Shown: positions 52,998-62,107, numbered from the stretch's first letter. The stretch: 64,000 bases of DNA from Candidatus Limimonas egerieequi (GCA_018064455.1 JAGHVH010000010.1:209012-273011), one strand, 5' to 3'. The notes: generated by a model not told the origin, from the sequence alone. Program-made: numbers and translations.

Positions 52998-53654
52998 TTA
53001 AGAATCCTCCTCGAAGATCTTTTTCTGAAGTTTGATGTGGAAGATGTTGTCACCTGAAACTTCCAATCCTTCCATGACAGTAGTCATGACAATTGGCAAA
53101 CCAGTCAATGACGATACTGCATTAGCATAATCAAATGATGACTCAACATCTGCTACAGTTGTTTCTGCCCCCAAATTGGAATTGTTTACTATACCAGTAA
53201 ACTTAATTCCTGCCGCTTCCTCTATCTCCTCTTTTATCTCTACACAGAGTTCTGGAGTTTTAGTAAGCGGTCTAAAGCAGTTGATAACCAAAAACATATC
53301 GTAGTTATCCTCAGCGAGCATCATGTCACGGTAGCGGCCAAGCGCGAATGCGCCGCGGTCGTCGCCGCCGATATCAAGCACGGCATATGAGGAATGATCA
53401 TCAAACAGTGAATAGAGTGACCCTGGCAGTGCCGGGAAATCCACGTTTGATCCCGCATAGTCGGACGAAATAAGTGGAATGCCGTGAGCCGCAAGCTCGG
53501 CCTCACTGTCCTTCGTCCTGAAGTAAGGATTAACTACATCTAAATCGGCGATGACGACCGGAAGACCACTGTCGCTTAGATGCATTGCATAGTTTACTGC
53601 GACATTGGTCTTGCCGCTACCATAGTGCCCTGCAAACAAAGTGACTCGTTTCAA
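52998..53654 (-). CDS. ParA/MinD/CobQ-like P-loop ATPase
   Basis: A 218-residue nucleotide-binding protein of the SIMIBI class. The deviant Walker A reads AGHYGSGKTNVAVNYA, ADLDVVNPYFRTKD carries the switch-I-like Asp, and AVLDIGGDDRG is the Walker B region. It is inserted between the acyl-CoA synthetase and the ferredoxin subunit and is tightly linked to the VOR genes, so it may help in cluster loading, assembly or regulation. That role is inference. Confidence 0.83.
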   Translation of the reverse strand: MKRVTLFAGHYGSGKTNVAVNYAMHLSDSGLPVVIADLDVVNPYFRTKDSEAELAAHGIPLISSDYAGSNVDFPALPGSLYSLFDDHSSYAVLDIGGDDRGAFALGRYRDMMLAEDNYDMFLVINCFRPLTKTPELCVEIKEEIEEAAGIKFTGIVNNSNLGAETTVADVESSFDYANAVSSLTGLPIVMTTVMEGLEVSGDNIFHIKLQKKIFEEDS

Positions 53655-53683
53655 GTCCTCACCTCCAAAATGATTACCTTATA

Positions 53684-55948
53684 TTATAATTCTTTTCTTA
53701 TAATCTTTCCACTAATAGTTTTAGGTAATTCGTCTTTAAACTCAACTATTCTTGGATATTTATAAGGAGCTGTCTTCTGTTTAACGTAATTTTGAATCTC
53801 TTTCTTGAGTTCATCTGTTGGTTCTGTGCCAGGAACAAGTACGATTGAAGCCTTAACTACTTGGCCACGAACCTCATCAGGTGCTGCAGAAACACCGCAC
53901 TCGAGTACGTATGGAAGTTCCATAATAACGTTTTCAATCTCAAATGGTCCGATGCGGTAACCAGATGACTTGATTACATCGTCGATACGAGAAACATACC
54001 AGAAGTAACCATCCTCATCCTTCCATGCAATATCACCTGTGTGGTAATAACCGTCATGCCATACTTCCTTTGTGAGTTCCTTGTCCTTGTAATAACCAAG
54101 GAACAAACCACAAGGAACACCATTCTTGGTGTTGATACAGATTTCACCGTTTTCACCAACGCCAACTTCTTTACCGTCGGCATCAAGAAGTGCGATGTCA
54201 TAAACTGGTACTGGTTTACCCATTGAGCCTGGCTTTGGAGACATACCAACGAGGTTCGCAATTGTAAGTGTTGTCTCTGTCTGACCAAAGCCTTCCATAA
54301 GTTCAAGGCCTGTTGCCTTTTTGAACTGATAGAATACCTCTGGGTTGAGTGCTTCACCAGCGATTGTTGCGTGCTCAATTGATGAGAGGTCATACTTTGA
54401 GAGGTCCTCTTTGATAAGCATACGGTACATTGTTGGTGGTGCGCAGAATGTTGTAATGCCATATTGTGCAAATAGTGGCAAGATATCTGCTGCATTAAAT
54501 CTATCAAAGTCATATACAAAGATTGCGCCTTCGTACATCCATTGACCGTAAAGTTTACCCCAAAGTGCTTTACCCCAGCCAGTATCAGAGATTGTGAGGT
54601 GTACGCCGTTGCTGCGTACACAGTGCCAATACTTAGCTGTATGGAAATGTCCAAGTGGGTACTTACATGAGTGAAGTGCCATCTTTGGATATCCAGATGT
54701 TCCTGATGTAAAGAACATGATCATTGGGTCATCGCCGCATGCGCTGTCCGCTGTGCGGAGATATCTGCGGCTGAAGAGTTTGTACTCTTCATCAAATCTC
54801 TTCCAGCCCTCTCTATCTGCGCCGACAATGAGCTTGTGCTCAAGTGTTGGTGCGTTCATAACAGCATCAACTGCGTCAGGAGTATTGTCGTCGCAAGTAC
54901 AAACGATGGCCTTAACTCCAGCCGCATTGAAGCGGTATTCAAAGTCGTGATCCTTAAGCTGGTGTGTTGCAGGAATTGCAATAGCACCAATCTTGTGAAG
55001 ACCGAGGATAGCTACCCAGAATTCAAAGCGACGCTTCAAAACGAGCATTACCCTATCGCCTTTTTTAATTCCAAGTGATGTGAAGTAGTTTGCTGCCTGT
55101 GAAGACAAGTCCTTCATATCACGGAATGTATATTTAACTTCATTCTTGTCTCTGTCGAGATGAATCATCGCAACCTTTTCAGGCTTGTTGCGAGCAATCT
55201 CATCAACAACATCAAATGCGAAGTTAAATTTATCCTCATCTCTAAATGAGATAGATACAGGAGCTCCGTTCTCTGCATCAACAGTTGTGATAAACTTCTC
55301 AACCTGAAGTTTCTCTGACTGTTTTGCACGAACGATTGACTGCTCCTTGTAGAGCTCTTCTGTAACGTCGGAATTTAAGATAATAGAAAGGAATTTACAT
55401 GGTGCACCATCAACAGCAAGTTCACCATGAGGAATAGATGATTTGAAGTAAATAGAGTCACCTGAGTGAAGTGTCTCGATATGGTCGCCTACCTGTACAC
55501 GCAAAGAGCCCTTGATTACAAAGTTAAACTCGTGACCGGCATGCTCAACAAGCTTAATTGGCTTGTCCTGAAGCGACTCGTCATACTCATATACGCAGAA
55601 ATATGGATCAGCAAGCTTGTCCTTGAAAAGTGGAGCCAAGTTCTGGATAGTAATGCCATCCTCACGAGCTGTTGTAAGTCCACCGTTACGACGGGTCACC
55701 GTATAAGTAGACAAACGAGCAGACTGGCCCTCAAGCAAGTCAGCAAGACCGATATTAAATGCAAGTGCGCACTTATGTACAAACGTAAATGGCAAGTCAA
55801 CAGTACCTGTCTCATAGAGCTCGTACTGTTCTGTCGATACCTCTGTCTTCTCTGCCATCTGTTCTACAGAGAAACCACAGATATCACGCATCTCCTTGAT
55901 ACGCTGTACAACTTCAAAAATCTGTTGTTGTTCCTTGTTTCCTGTCAT
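53684..55948 (-). CDS. XRE-cupin-acyl-CoA synthetase fusion protein
   Basis: A 754-residue three-part protein. Residues ~12-74: XRE-type helix-turn-helix (CGFSVEQMAEKTEVSTEQYE). Residues ~125-195: cupin domain (HAGHEFNFVIKGSLRVQVGD; SIPHGELAVDG). Residues ~215-750: AMP-forming acyl-CoA synthetase with FFTSGTSGYPKMALHS, YYHTGDIAWKDEDGYFW, IDDVIKSSGYRIGP and the catalytic Lys in LPKTISGKIIRKEL. All synthetase motifs look intact. I chose the ATG at 55948 with AGGAGG seven bases upstream. It is the first gene behind the Leu T-box and may both sense and activate its acid substrate. Confidence 0.88.
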   Translation of the reverse strand: MTGNKEQQQIFEVVQRIKEMRDICGFSVEQMAEKTEVSTEQYELYETGTVDLPFTFVHKCALAFNIGLADLLEGQSARLSTYTVTRRNGGLTTAREDGITIQNLAPLFKDKLADPYFCVYEYDESLQDKPIKLVEHAGHEFNFVIKGSLRVQVGDHIETLHSGDSIYFKSSIPHGELAVDGAPCKFLSIILNSDVTEELYKEQSIVRAKQSEKLQVEKFITTVDAENGAPVSISFRDEDKFNFAFDVVDEIARNKPEKVAMIHLDRDKNEVKYTFRDMKDLSSQAANYFTSLGIKKGDRVMLVLKRRFEFWVAILGLHKIGAIAIPATHQLKDHDFEYRFNAAGVKAIVCTCDDNTPDAVDAVMNAPTLEHKLIVGADREGWKRFDEEYKLFSRRYLRTADSACGDDPMIMFFTSGTSGYPKMALHSCKYPLGHFHTAKYWHCVRSNGVHLTISDTGWGKALWGKLYGQWMYEGAIFVYDFDRFNAADILPLFAQYGITTFCAPPTMYRMLIKEDLSKYDLSSIEHATIAGEALNPEVFYQFKKATGLELMEGFGQTETTLTIANLVGMSPKPGSMGKPVPVYDIALLDADGKEVGVGENGEICINTKNGVPCGLFLGYYKDKELTKEVWHDGYYHTGDIAWKDEDGYFWYVSRIDDVIKSSGYRIGPFEIENVIMELPYVLECGVSAAPDEVRGQVVKASIVLVPGTEPTDELKKEIQNYVKQKTAPYKYPRIVEFKDELPKTISGKIIRKEL

Positions 55949-55981
55949 CTTAAATCCTCCTAAAATCAAAGAAGAAAAAAT

Positions 55982-56015
55982 AAAAAAATCGTCTCAAAGC
56001 GAAAACTTTGAGACG
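55982..56015 (-). terminator. T-box-controlled terminator
   Basis: A perfect 10-bp stem (56006-56015 with 55990-55999) followed on the minus strand by ATTTTTTTATTTT. It lies directly downstream of the T-box antiterminator sequence, as expected for transcription-attenuation T-boxes. Confidence 0.88.
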
Positions 56016-56250
56016 AATTAAAATCCGCGGTACCACTCAAATTGCATAGTCAAAAAACTATACCACTTTAAGGTCTAACAACCCCTTTGCACTAACGTAG
56101 CATTCACGTAAACCCCTACTAGAAATCGTTCAGGATTTCAGCTGTTGAAGTGATAGGTCAACTTGAGTTCCAATGCATGCTCACACCAACCGCATGCTCT
56201 CTGAAAAAGGTCATCAAAACCGTCTTCGTCATTGCCTTTATTATTAATAT
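55990..56250 (-). ncRNA. T-box riboswitch leader, likely tRNA-Leu specific
   Basis: The minus-strand leader holds the T-box core GAGTGGTACCGCGG (56025-56038), which pairs with the acceptor end of uncharged tRNA, and Stem I elements AGAGAG, GGTGTGAG and GGAACTCAAG. The specifier context GAA-CTC-A reads CUC (Leu); other in-loop triplets are less likely because a purine must follow and the preceding GAA is typical. It should permit expression of the downstream eight-gene operon when tRNA-Leu is uncharged. T-box call is firm; the codon is moderately sure. Confidence 0.85.
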
Positions 56251-56256
56251 GTGCAA

Positions 56257-56285
56257 ATTATATTACTTTGTTTCACTAATGTCAA
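56257..56285 (-). promoter_or_regulatory. Perfect consensus promoter of the T-box operon
   Basis: TTGACA (56280-56285), 17-base spacer and TATAAT (56257-56262) on the minus strand. The predicted start near 56250 fits the beginning of T-box Stem I. Confidence 0.85.
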
Positions 56286-56316
56286 CAAAAATATACCATT
56301 ATATTTATATAAAATG

Positions 56317-57090
56317 CTATTTATCTTCATCAATTGAAATATCCCATTGTTTTTCATCTGGGACGAATACTTTGCGCCTTTGTTTGCGCCTTCTTCGCCA
56401 ATCAACTTCCTTTTCGAAGTCGATTTGTTTTTTCGTCTTTTCCGGAGCGCGGTACGAACCGTCATTCTCTTCCATATAAAGGTCCGGCGTAAACTTTTTC
56501 TTTTCAGAGCCCGGACCAATCTTCTTCCGAATCTCGTCTATGCGCTCCTCTGTCGCCTTTTTGTACCTTGTTCTAAGTTGGTATGGCAACTCAATAAATA
56601 AGAGCGCCAAGAGTATCAGACAAAGCGTACCGACAGGCTTTTGTATAAACAGCAACGTAGAGCCAATAAAACCAATCGTTTTAACAACATGACCCTTAAT
56701 ATCGGCCGGTGCAACCAACCCTTGGTCCACAATATTGTTATTATCACCCTTTGTCTTGTATCCATCCTTAGACACCTCTATAACTCTATGAGTTACAAGT
56801 GCCTTAGATGGAGAATCCTGGTCGATAAATGTAATTATGTCTCCAACCTCATATCGAGATTTCTCTTTAATAACTACAACATCCGAAACCTCAATTTCGG
56901 GCAGCATACTACCGGACAGCACAACGGCGTATCCGTAGCCACCTATCATCGGCAATGGTGATTTAAACACCTTCCTCTGAACTACGTTGTAAAGGCTGAT
57001 GAGCAGAACAATTATGAGGATCCAATCTACGATTGTATCCACTACTCCCCAGATACGCCTACCTGTGTAATTCAGTCTCATTCTGCTCAC
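56317..57090 (-). CDS. Signal peptidase I, ER-type (SipW-like, Ser-His)
   Basis: A 257-residue S26B peptidase with two transmembrane helices. The catalytic Ser61 is in VLSGSMLPEI and His101 in VTHRVIEV replaces the Lys of ordinary bacterial signal peptidase I; GDIITFID and KTKGDNNNIVD are the other family boxes. The basic, charged C-terminal tail of about 80 residues is longer than usual. SipW-type enzymes process special exported substrates such as biofilm and surface fibres. It is divergent from the pilin-like gene cluster, which may contain such substrates or be an unrelated neighbour. Confidence 0.88.
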   Translation of the reverse strand: MSRMRLNYTGRRIWGVVDTIVDWILIIVLLISLYNVVQRKVFKSPLPMIGGYGYAVVLSGSMLPEIEVSDVVVIKEKSRYEVGDIITFIDQDSPSKALVTHRVIEVSKDGYKTKGDNNNIVDQGLVAPADIKGHVVKTIGFIGSTLLFIQKPVGTLCLILLALLFIELPYQLRTRYKKATEERIDEIRKKIGPGSEKKKFTPDLYMEENDGSYRAPEKTKKQIDFEKEVDWRRRRKQRRKVFVPDEKQWDISIDEDK

Positions 57091-57422
57091 CTCCTTTTAA
57101 TATCAAAAAAAAATTATAAATCAAACTACAAGATATATTTTATACACACATAAGAATTTGTCAAACTGGCCAAAAAAAATATGTCTTATAAATCAAAACA
57201 ACCGAACAACTATCCTCTGTGAACATAAAATTAACAACTCGCCAAAAACAACGTAGTTAGGATACAAAATCATTGTTTTGTATCACACTTGATTGTTAAC
57301 AAACCATTATTTTTTGTTGACAAAATAAAAAATTTACAAAATGTTTTTCGGTGTTTTCAAAACCGAACAAATTATGTGGGATGGTCAGTCCCTAAAGTTA
57401 CTCCAAAAGGAGGTTTTTTCAA
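57091..57422. other. Divergent intergenic region between SipW-like gene and pilin cluster
   Basis: A very AT-rich 330-base region. It contains a perfect 9-bp inverted repeat with GATACAAAA/TTTTGTATC arms (57261-57284), a TTGTTGACAAAAT stretch near 57313-57325 that could be a -35 without a clear -10, and a TTCGGT/ACCGAA hairpin (57347-57367). The AAAAGGAGG ribosome binding site of the pilin-like gene ends it. No further gene was found. Confidence 0.5.
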
Positions 57423-59060
57423 ATGAAATTGAAAACAATAAGTAATAGCAAAGGTTCTGCTCTACTTTGGGTAATCCTTATGACTATTATTATTACAATA
57501 TTGCTAGGAGCTGTAATGTCCGCTACGTATGCATATTTTAACTACACTATGTATACAGTAAAACGTCAGCAGGCATATTTTACTGCTCGTTCAGCAATAT
57601 CAGCTTGTCTTGAAGAGTTTACTTCCGTTGAACAGACAAGAGATGTTAATGGTAGTTATAACGTTGCCGACATTTCAATACTTCCTGATCCAAACAAAGA
57701 GATTGAAGTATCTGACTTTGGATTTGATAGTAAGATGGGAACTGCTAAGGCTACCATTTCTCGTAACGATGAGGACGAGGTAAAAGTTACTGTAACAGCA
57801 ACCTATGCTGATGAAAATTATACAATGGAAGCAACCGTTGTACGTCAGCCTCTTTACTTTGCTGGCATCTCATGTAAAAACTTAACCTTAAATGGTAATC
57901 TCAACCTTGGTGCTGGAACCGACTTTTACTGGAACAACACAGAAAAGTTTATGGTAGGTTCAGGATCAAGCCCATACAAACTTAATGTTAACGGTAACTT
58001 TGTATCAAAGGGCGATGCTAGAATCCCAGCTGGTATGACCGTTGCTGGTCATAAGTTTAATCAAACTGTTGATTTTACAAACGACGGACGTCATGCTAGA
58101 AAAATCTGGAATCCAAATGAATATATCATTTCTAATAAGACTCTTACTGTTGGTGATGATACAACCACCGAGTATACAACTAACGTTCTTAATACATTAA
58201 GCAGAATTACCGATACACATCCTTATTACTGCAATAGCCGCGGTGAAACTAAATTTGGTGGCTATCTCGATATGGACAGAAGTGGTGGCTTATACAGTTT
58301 GTTAAGCCTTATAGGTATGGGAAATATGATGGATGGAATTGCTGATGATAAGTTTGCTTTGACCAATAGTGAAACCGATGCTCTTGCAATTCAGTATGTT
58401 GAACTTCTCTCACTCTCAACTACTATTTCTAATGCAGTTGCTAATTGGCAGAAAAGCATGGGACCAATAGGTTCATTCCTTACAGGTGTAACACTTTCAT
58501 TCTATAACAATTTCATTCAAGGTGCACTCTACGATACACTTGATGTTTCATACATTGATTATCAATCATCCGATGAAGCTAACCGTAGCGATGAAGTAGT
58601 TCCACTCCTTTATATGTTCGTTCGTGGTGGCGATAATAATGGTCTTACCGTTCGTGTAAGATACGGCGCTAACCCAGGTAACAGAACAGCTATTGGCAAG
58701 TTTACTGAAAACATCACAAATAACATAAGCGGCTTCATTACAAATCTATTCGACATCCATAATAAGCCAAGTTATTCAGTAATCTATCTCGAAAACAAGG
58801 GCACAATTCATCTCGGTTACGATGACGATGGTGGCCGTAGAGAAAATGGACCACAGGATCTCGTTTTCCTCTATAGCATCTATGGTGGAGATAATACAAC
58901 AGTACATCTTCATGATGGCGTCGTTGTACTTGGTGAAATTATTTGTGACAACCTCATTGTTGATGGTAATGCACAGGTAATTTATACATCTACTAGCGGC
59001 TCTCAGATTGCAAAGCAAAAAATCGCAGAGTATTGGGCTGTTAGCAATTATTCAGATTAA
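57423..59060 (+). CDS. PilX/GspK-like type IV pilin-related protein
   Basis: A 545-residue protein whose N-terminus, SKG-SALLWVILMTIIITILLG, has a prepilin-like cleavage site and hydrophobic helix but no Glu at mature position 5, as in PilX/GspK minor pilins. KRQQAYFTARSAI just after it is the PilX-type continuation. The remainder is a large beta-rich, Asn/Thr-rich ectodomain, including bactofilin-like repeats around NLTLNGNLNLGAG. GGAGG lies eight bases before the ATG. It is the first of three cotranscribed pilin-like genes. Confidence 0.78.
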   Translation: MKLKTISNSKGSALLWVILMTIIITILLGAVMSATYAYFNYTMYTVKRQQAYFTARSAISACLEEFTSVEQTRDVNGSYNVADISILPDPNKEIEVSDFGFDSKMGTAKATISRNDEDEVKVTVTATYADENYTMEATVVRQPLYFAGISCKNLTLNGNLNLGAGTDFYWNNTEKFMVGSGSSPYKLNVNGNFVSKGDARIPAGMTVAGHKFNQTVDFTNDGRHARKIWNPNEYIISNKTLTVGDDTTTEYTTNVLNTLSRITDTHPYYCNSRGETKFGGYLDMDRSGGLYSLLSLIGMGNMMDGIADDKFALTNSETDALAIQYVELLSLSTTISNAVANWQKSMGPIGSFLTGVTLSFYNNFIQGALYDTLDVSYIDYQSSDEANRSDEVVPLLYMFVRGGDNNGLTVRVRYGANPGNRTAIGKFTENITNNISGFITNLFDIHNKPSYSVIYLENKGTIHLGYDDDGGRRENGPQDLVFLYSIYGGDNTTVHLHDGVVVLGEIICDNLIVDGNAQVIYTSTSGSQIAKQKIAEYWAVSNYSD

Positions 59061-59072
59061 GGAGGGTCGATT

Positions 59073-59471
59073 ATGAAAACTTTAAACAATAAAGGTATGA
59101 CCCTCGTTGAAGTAGTTCTTGCAATAGTAATTCTTGGTATAGGTGCTATGATGCTTGCAGAAGGATTTTCTGCTGCTGCAAGAATGACTAATAGAGCAAC
59201 ACATTACAGAAACGCTAGTGTTGCGACTTCCTCCACTCTTGAAGTTGAGGAGGTTGTTGAGTCAAAAGACCCAAAAGTTAGCGTAGATCTTGATTATAAA
59301 GATGCTTCATCAGGCATAACAATCAAGTATAAGAAAAACGGTGTAGACAACACATTGACACTCCCAGGACAATATGCTATCAGCAATGAAACAAATACTG
59401 ACTTAACTTATAGAGAGTTTTGCCCAGATAACTTTAGTTTTGTTGTTCCAGCAGAACCTGTTGGAGATTAA
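59073..59471 (+). CDS. PilV/GspI-like type IV pilin-related protein
   Basis: A 132-residue small pseudopilin with a class III signal: NNKG before the cut, then MTLVEVVLAIVILGIG, with Glu at mature position 5. TLVEVVLAIVI is typical of GspI/PilV. The short globular domain is predicted beta-rich. TAAGGAGGG precedes the ATG, 12 bases after the previous gene. Confidence 0.85.
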   Translation: MKTLNNKGMTLVEVVLAIVILGIGAMMLAEGFSAAARMTNRATHYRNASVATSSTLEVEEVVESKDPKVSVDLDYKDASSGITIKYKKNGVDNTLTLPGQYAISNETNTDLTYREFCPDNFSFVVPAEPVGD

Positions 59472-59502
59472 ATACTAAGTAATTTAGAAAGGAAGAGTGG
59501 TT

Positions 59503-62097
59503 ATGTTTAATCTTAGAAATAACAAACTCGGTATGACTCTTATTGAAATGGTCATCTCCCTTGTAGTACTTGGTATTCTTACAACTTCAACAATGGGAAT
59601 AATCATTTCTTCAAACAACATTTTCATTTCAACATCAAATGCTGCTCTTGATAGACAAGTTGGTGGTCACGTATTTGAGACATTAACATCAATCCTCAAA
59701 TACTCAACACACCTTAGCATTTATGATGCCGATAAAGCACCTGCTGAAGGTGTTGCACAGTCCGTATCATTAAATTTAACTGACGATACTACACAATCTG
59801 GTATTTTGATGTTCAAACACAAGGACCAAGAGGACGCTACTAAACTCTATAATGACAGCTTCTATGGTAGAAGAACAGTTCAATATACCCTTGAAGAAGC
59901 AGGCTCAAGCCATAAGCACATCAAACTTACTGTGCGTGTTTTCCGTGATGGCAAGCAGAGATATGAGCTTTCAAGAATTATCAAGTGTGTAAACCTTGCA
60001 CTCATCTCAACTGGCGTTGACGCAAACTTTATCAAAGATATGTCAACTCCTGGAACAACTAACCAGTTCATCTCTTTTTCTGTTGATGAGCAGCTTATCT
60101 CTGGTGGTAAAGATGCATTCTCACTTGAGTACAAGATTTCTGAGTATATGGCAAAATACAACCGTATTCAGCTCGAATACACAAGTAAACTTCAAGCAGT
60201 ATACGGCGAAGTGAATGCTAAAATTGGTAACACAGAAAACAAAGAAGGTAAGCGTGTTGCAGAAGCTATCTATGAGCAAGTTGTCAACATGCGTAAGATG
60301 GCAGTTCTTGGTATAGAAGGTTCTAACATTTCAAAGTGGGAAGGCGAAGATGTTTATCAATATCAAAACCTTCGTCAGCACTATCAAGATGAAATTAAGG
60401 ACCTCCTCAAGTTTACTCCTACTGCTGGTATAACTAAAAGTACAGCAACAAACCCATTCTATGGCGTAGTTGCAACTAAAGAAGAACTCTACACAGGTTT
60501 CCTCCTTACATACTATGACACAAACAAAGATGGCAAAGTATCTAAGGATGAATATCCACAATTTACTGATCCTAAGACATTCTTCCAGGGCACATCTATT
60601 GCTAACTACGTATCTAATACAACTAACAGAAATGATGCCAATCAAATGGTAATTATGTCTTACTTCAGAGAGAATACAAACGAGAATTACGACGACCTCT
60701 ACTCAGTAAAAGAAAAAGTTGTCCATACATTTAGTGGTAACTTTGAAAAGGGATATTCACACTCCATTTGGTATTCAACCAACGATGGCCCTGGATACGA
60801 TAAAGGCGAAATCCTTCATGATACAAACTTTACAAGCCTTGAAGAAACCAGACCAGTAGCTGGTTCAATGAATGCTGATTGCCACGGCGCAAATCCTGAT
60901 AACGTTCAAACATACTTTACTATTACCGGCGCAAGCCATGATAGTGGTAATGATTTCTATCACATCAAATATGATGCAAGCACTAATATCGGTGGACTCC
61001 CATACTATGAGTATAAGGGATTTGGTGCTACATATAATAGAAACGGTAACGTCAAGGGCTCAGATGTAATCAACACTTTAAAGAACACATATGGTTCTCT
61101 TATCACTCAAATGGTACCAGGTACAAACTGTCAAGTTTATTATAGTAGCGCTGATAACGGAACAGTATACATCTATCCTACAACTGATTTAGCACAAGGC
61201 TGGTACTACTTGATTTATAATAATTCAAGCCTTAACTGGACTGATTATAGCCAGAGACAGAATGGTATCAAGTATATGTTCTTCTATCTCTCTGCAGCTC
61301 AGAGCGAAGCTTCAAAGGCCGCTAATACAGGCAATATTGCTGTTAAAGGAAATGCTTTTGCTTCAATCTCTGGCAGTGCTTCAAAAGCATATGGCCGTAT
61401 TGTATTAGGCGGAGTTAATGTTCCTGAATACTTTGGTAGTAGCGACTGTTCTAGGTTCACTGGTTGGGCATATGCACAGGCTCAATATGCTGATATGGAA
61501 ACGGGTGCAAACAGTGCTGAAAACGCTCTATTTGACAGCGTAGTAGCTCACCAGTATACAGACTATGTTCTCTATGGTGTAGACTGGAATTCTTGGTTTA
61601 AGAGCTCTCCAGATGGCCTTCTCAACAAGATTATGACTGGTGTCATCAATATTGTTGGTAGCATCTTCGGCAGAGACGTAAACAAGAATATAACATACAT
61701 CAGTGGTGATAATGCTATCCAGTCACTTGGTAACCGTGGAAAGTATACAACAAGCAACTTTGATGGTGATATAGCATCATACAACCTTGCATGGACTATT
61801 TATAGCCCTAAACGTGGCACATGGTATTACTTACCATCTGGTTCAACAAGACTCTCTAACCTTACAAGCCAGATTTCACTTTCATCTAACAAGGATCAAC
61901 CTATACCTCTTGATGTCGACCTCAAAACTGGTAACACATGGACTTCATCAACAGCTATGGTATCAGACATTGATTCTCGCAAGCTTTCCTCAAGTGGTCT
62001 CTTTGGTCTTGTAGATACAACCAAAGATGTACTATGGGTAGGACTCCCAACAGGTAACCAAGTAAGTGTTAATTTTGAGACACCAACCATTAACTAA
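59503..62097 (+). CDS. Giant PilW/GspJ-like pseudopilin with EF-hand loop
   Basis: An 864-residue protein with a class III prepilin signal: NNKLG then MTLIEMVISLVVLGIL, Glu at mature position 5. GspJ/PilW proteins normally have about 200-350 residues, so the Asn/Ser/Tyr-rich ectodomain is very large. Residues 339-350 (DTNKDGKVSKDE, 60517-60552) match a canonical EF-hand calcium loop. I chose ATG 59503 with AAAGGAAG seven to ten bases upstream; a GTG six bases earlier is possible. It is the last gene of the pilin-like operon. Confidence 0.78.
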   Translation: MFNLRNNKLGMTLIEMVISLVVLGILTTSTMGIIISSNNIFISTSNAALDRQVGGHVFETLTSILKYSTHLSIYDADKAPAEGVAQSVSLNLTDDTTQSGILMFKHKDQEDATKLYNDSFYGRRTVQYTLEEAGSSHKHIKLTVRVFRDGKQRYELSRIIKCVNLALISTGVDANFIKDMSTPGTTNQFISFSVDEQLISGGKDAFSLEYKISEYMAKYNRIQLEYTSKLQAVYGEVNAKIGNTENKEGKRVAEAIYEQVVNMRKMAVLGIEGSNISKWEGEDVYQYQNLRQHYQDEIKDLLKFTPTAGITKSTATNPFYGVVATKEELYTGFLLTYYDTNKDGKVSKDEYPQFTDPKTFFQGTSIANYVSNTTNRNDANQMVIMSYFRENTNENYDDLYSVKEKVVHTFSGNFEKGYSHSIWYSTNDGPGYDKGEILHDTNFTSLEETRPVAGSMNADCHGANPDNVQTYFTITGASHDSGNDFYHIKYDASTNIGGLPYYEYKGFGATYNRNGNVKGSDVINTLKNTYGSLITQMVPGTNCQVYYSSADNGTVYIYPTTDLAQGWYYLIYNNSSLNWTDYSQRQNGIKYMFFYLSAAQSEASKAANTGNIAVKGNAFASISGSASKAYGRIVLGGVNVPEYFGSSDCSRFTGWAYAQAQYADMETGANSAENALFDSVVAHQYTDYVLYGVDWNSWFKSSPDGLLNKIMTGVINIVGSIFGRDVNKNITYISGDNAIQSLGNRGKYTTSNFDGDIASYNLAWTIYSPKRGTWYYLPSGSTRLSNLTSQISLSSNKDQPIPLDVDLKTGNTWTSSTAMVSDIDSRKLSSSGLFGLVDTTKDVLWVGLPTGNQVSVNFETPTIN

Positions 62098-62107
62098 TCA
62101 AAACAAA

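Noticed and set aside
56025..56250. Specifier triplets other than CUC in the T-box (for example AAG or ACC)
   Set aside because: Only CUC has the usual preceding GAA and following A in the 3' side of the Stem I internal loop, and Leu agrees with the downstream BCAA genes; a covariance model is still needed to be certain.
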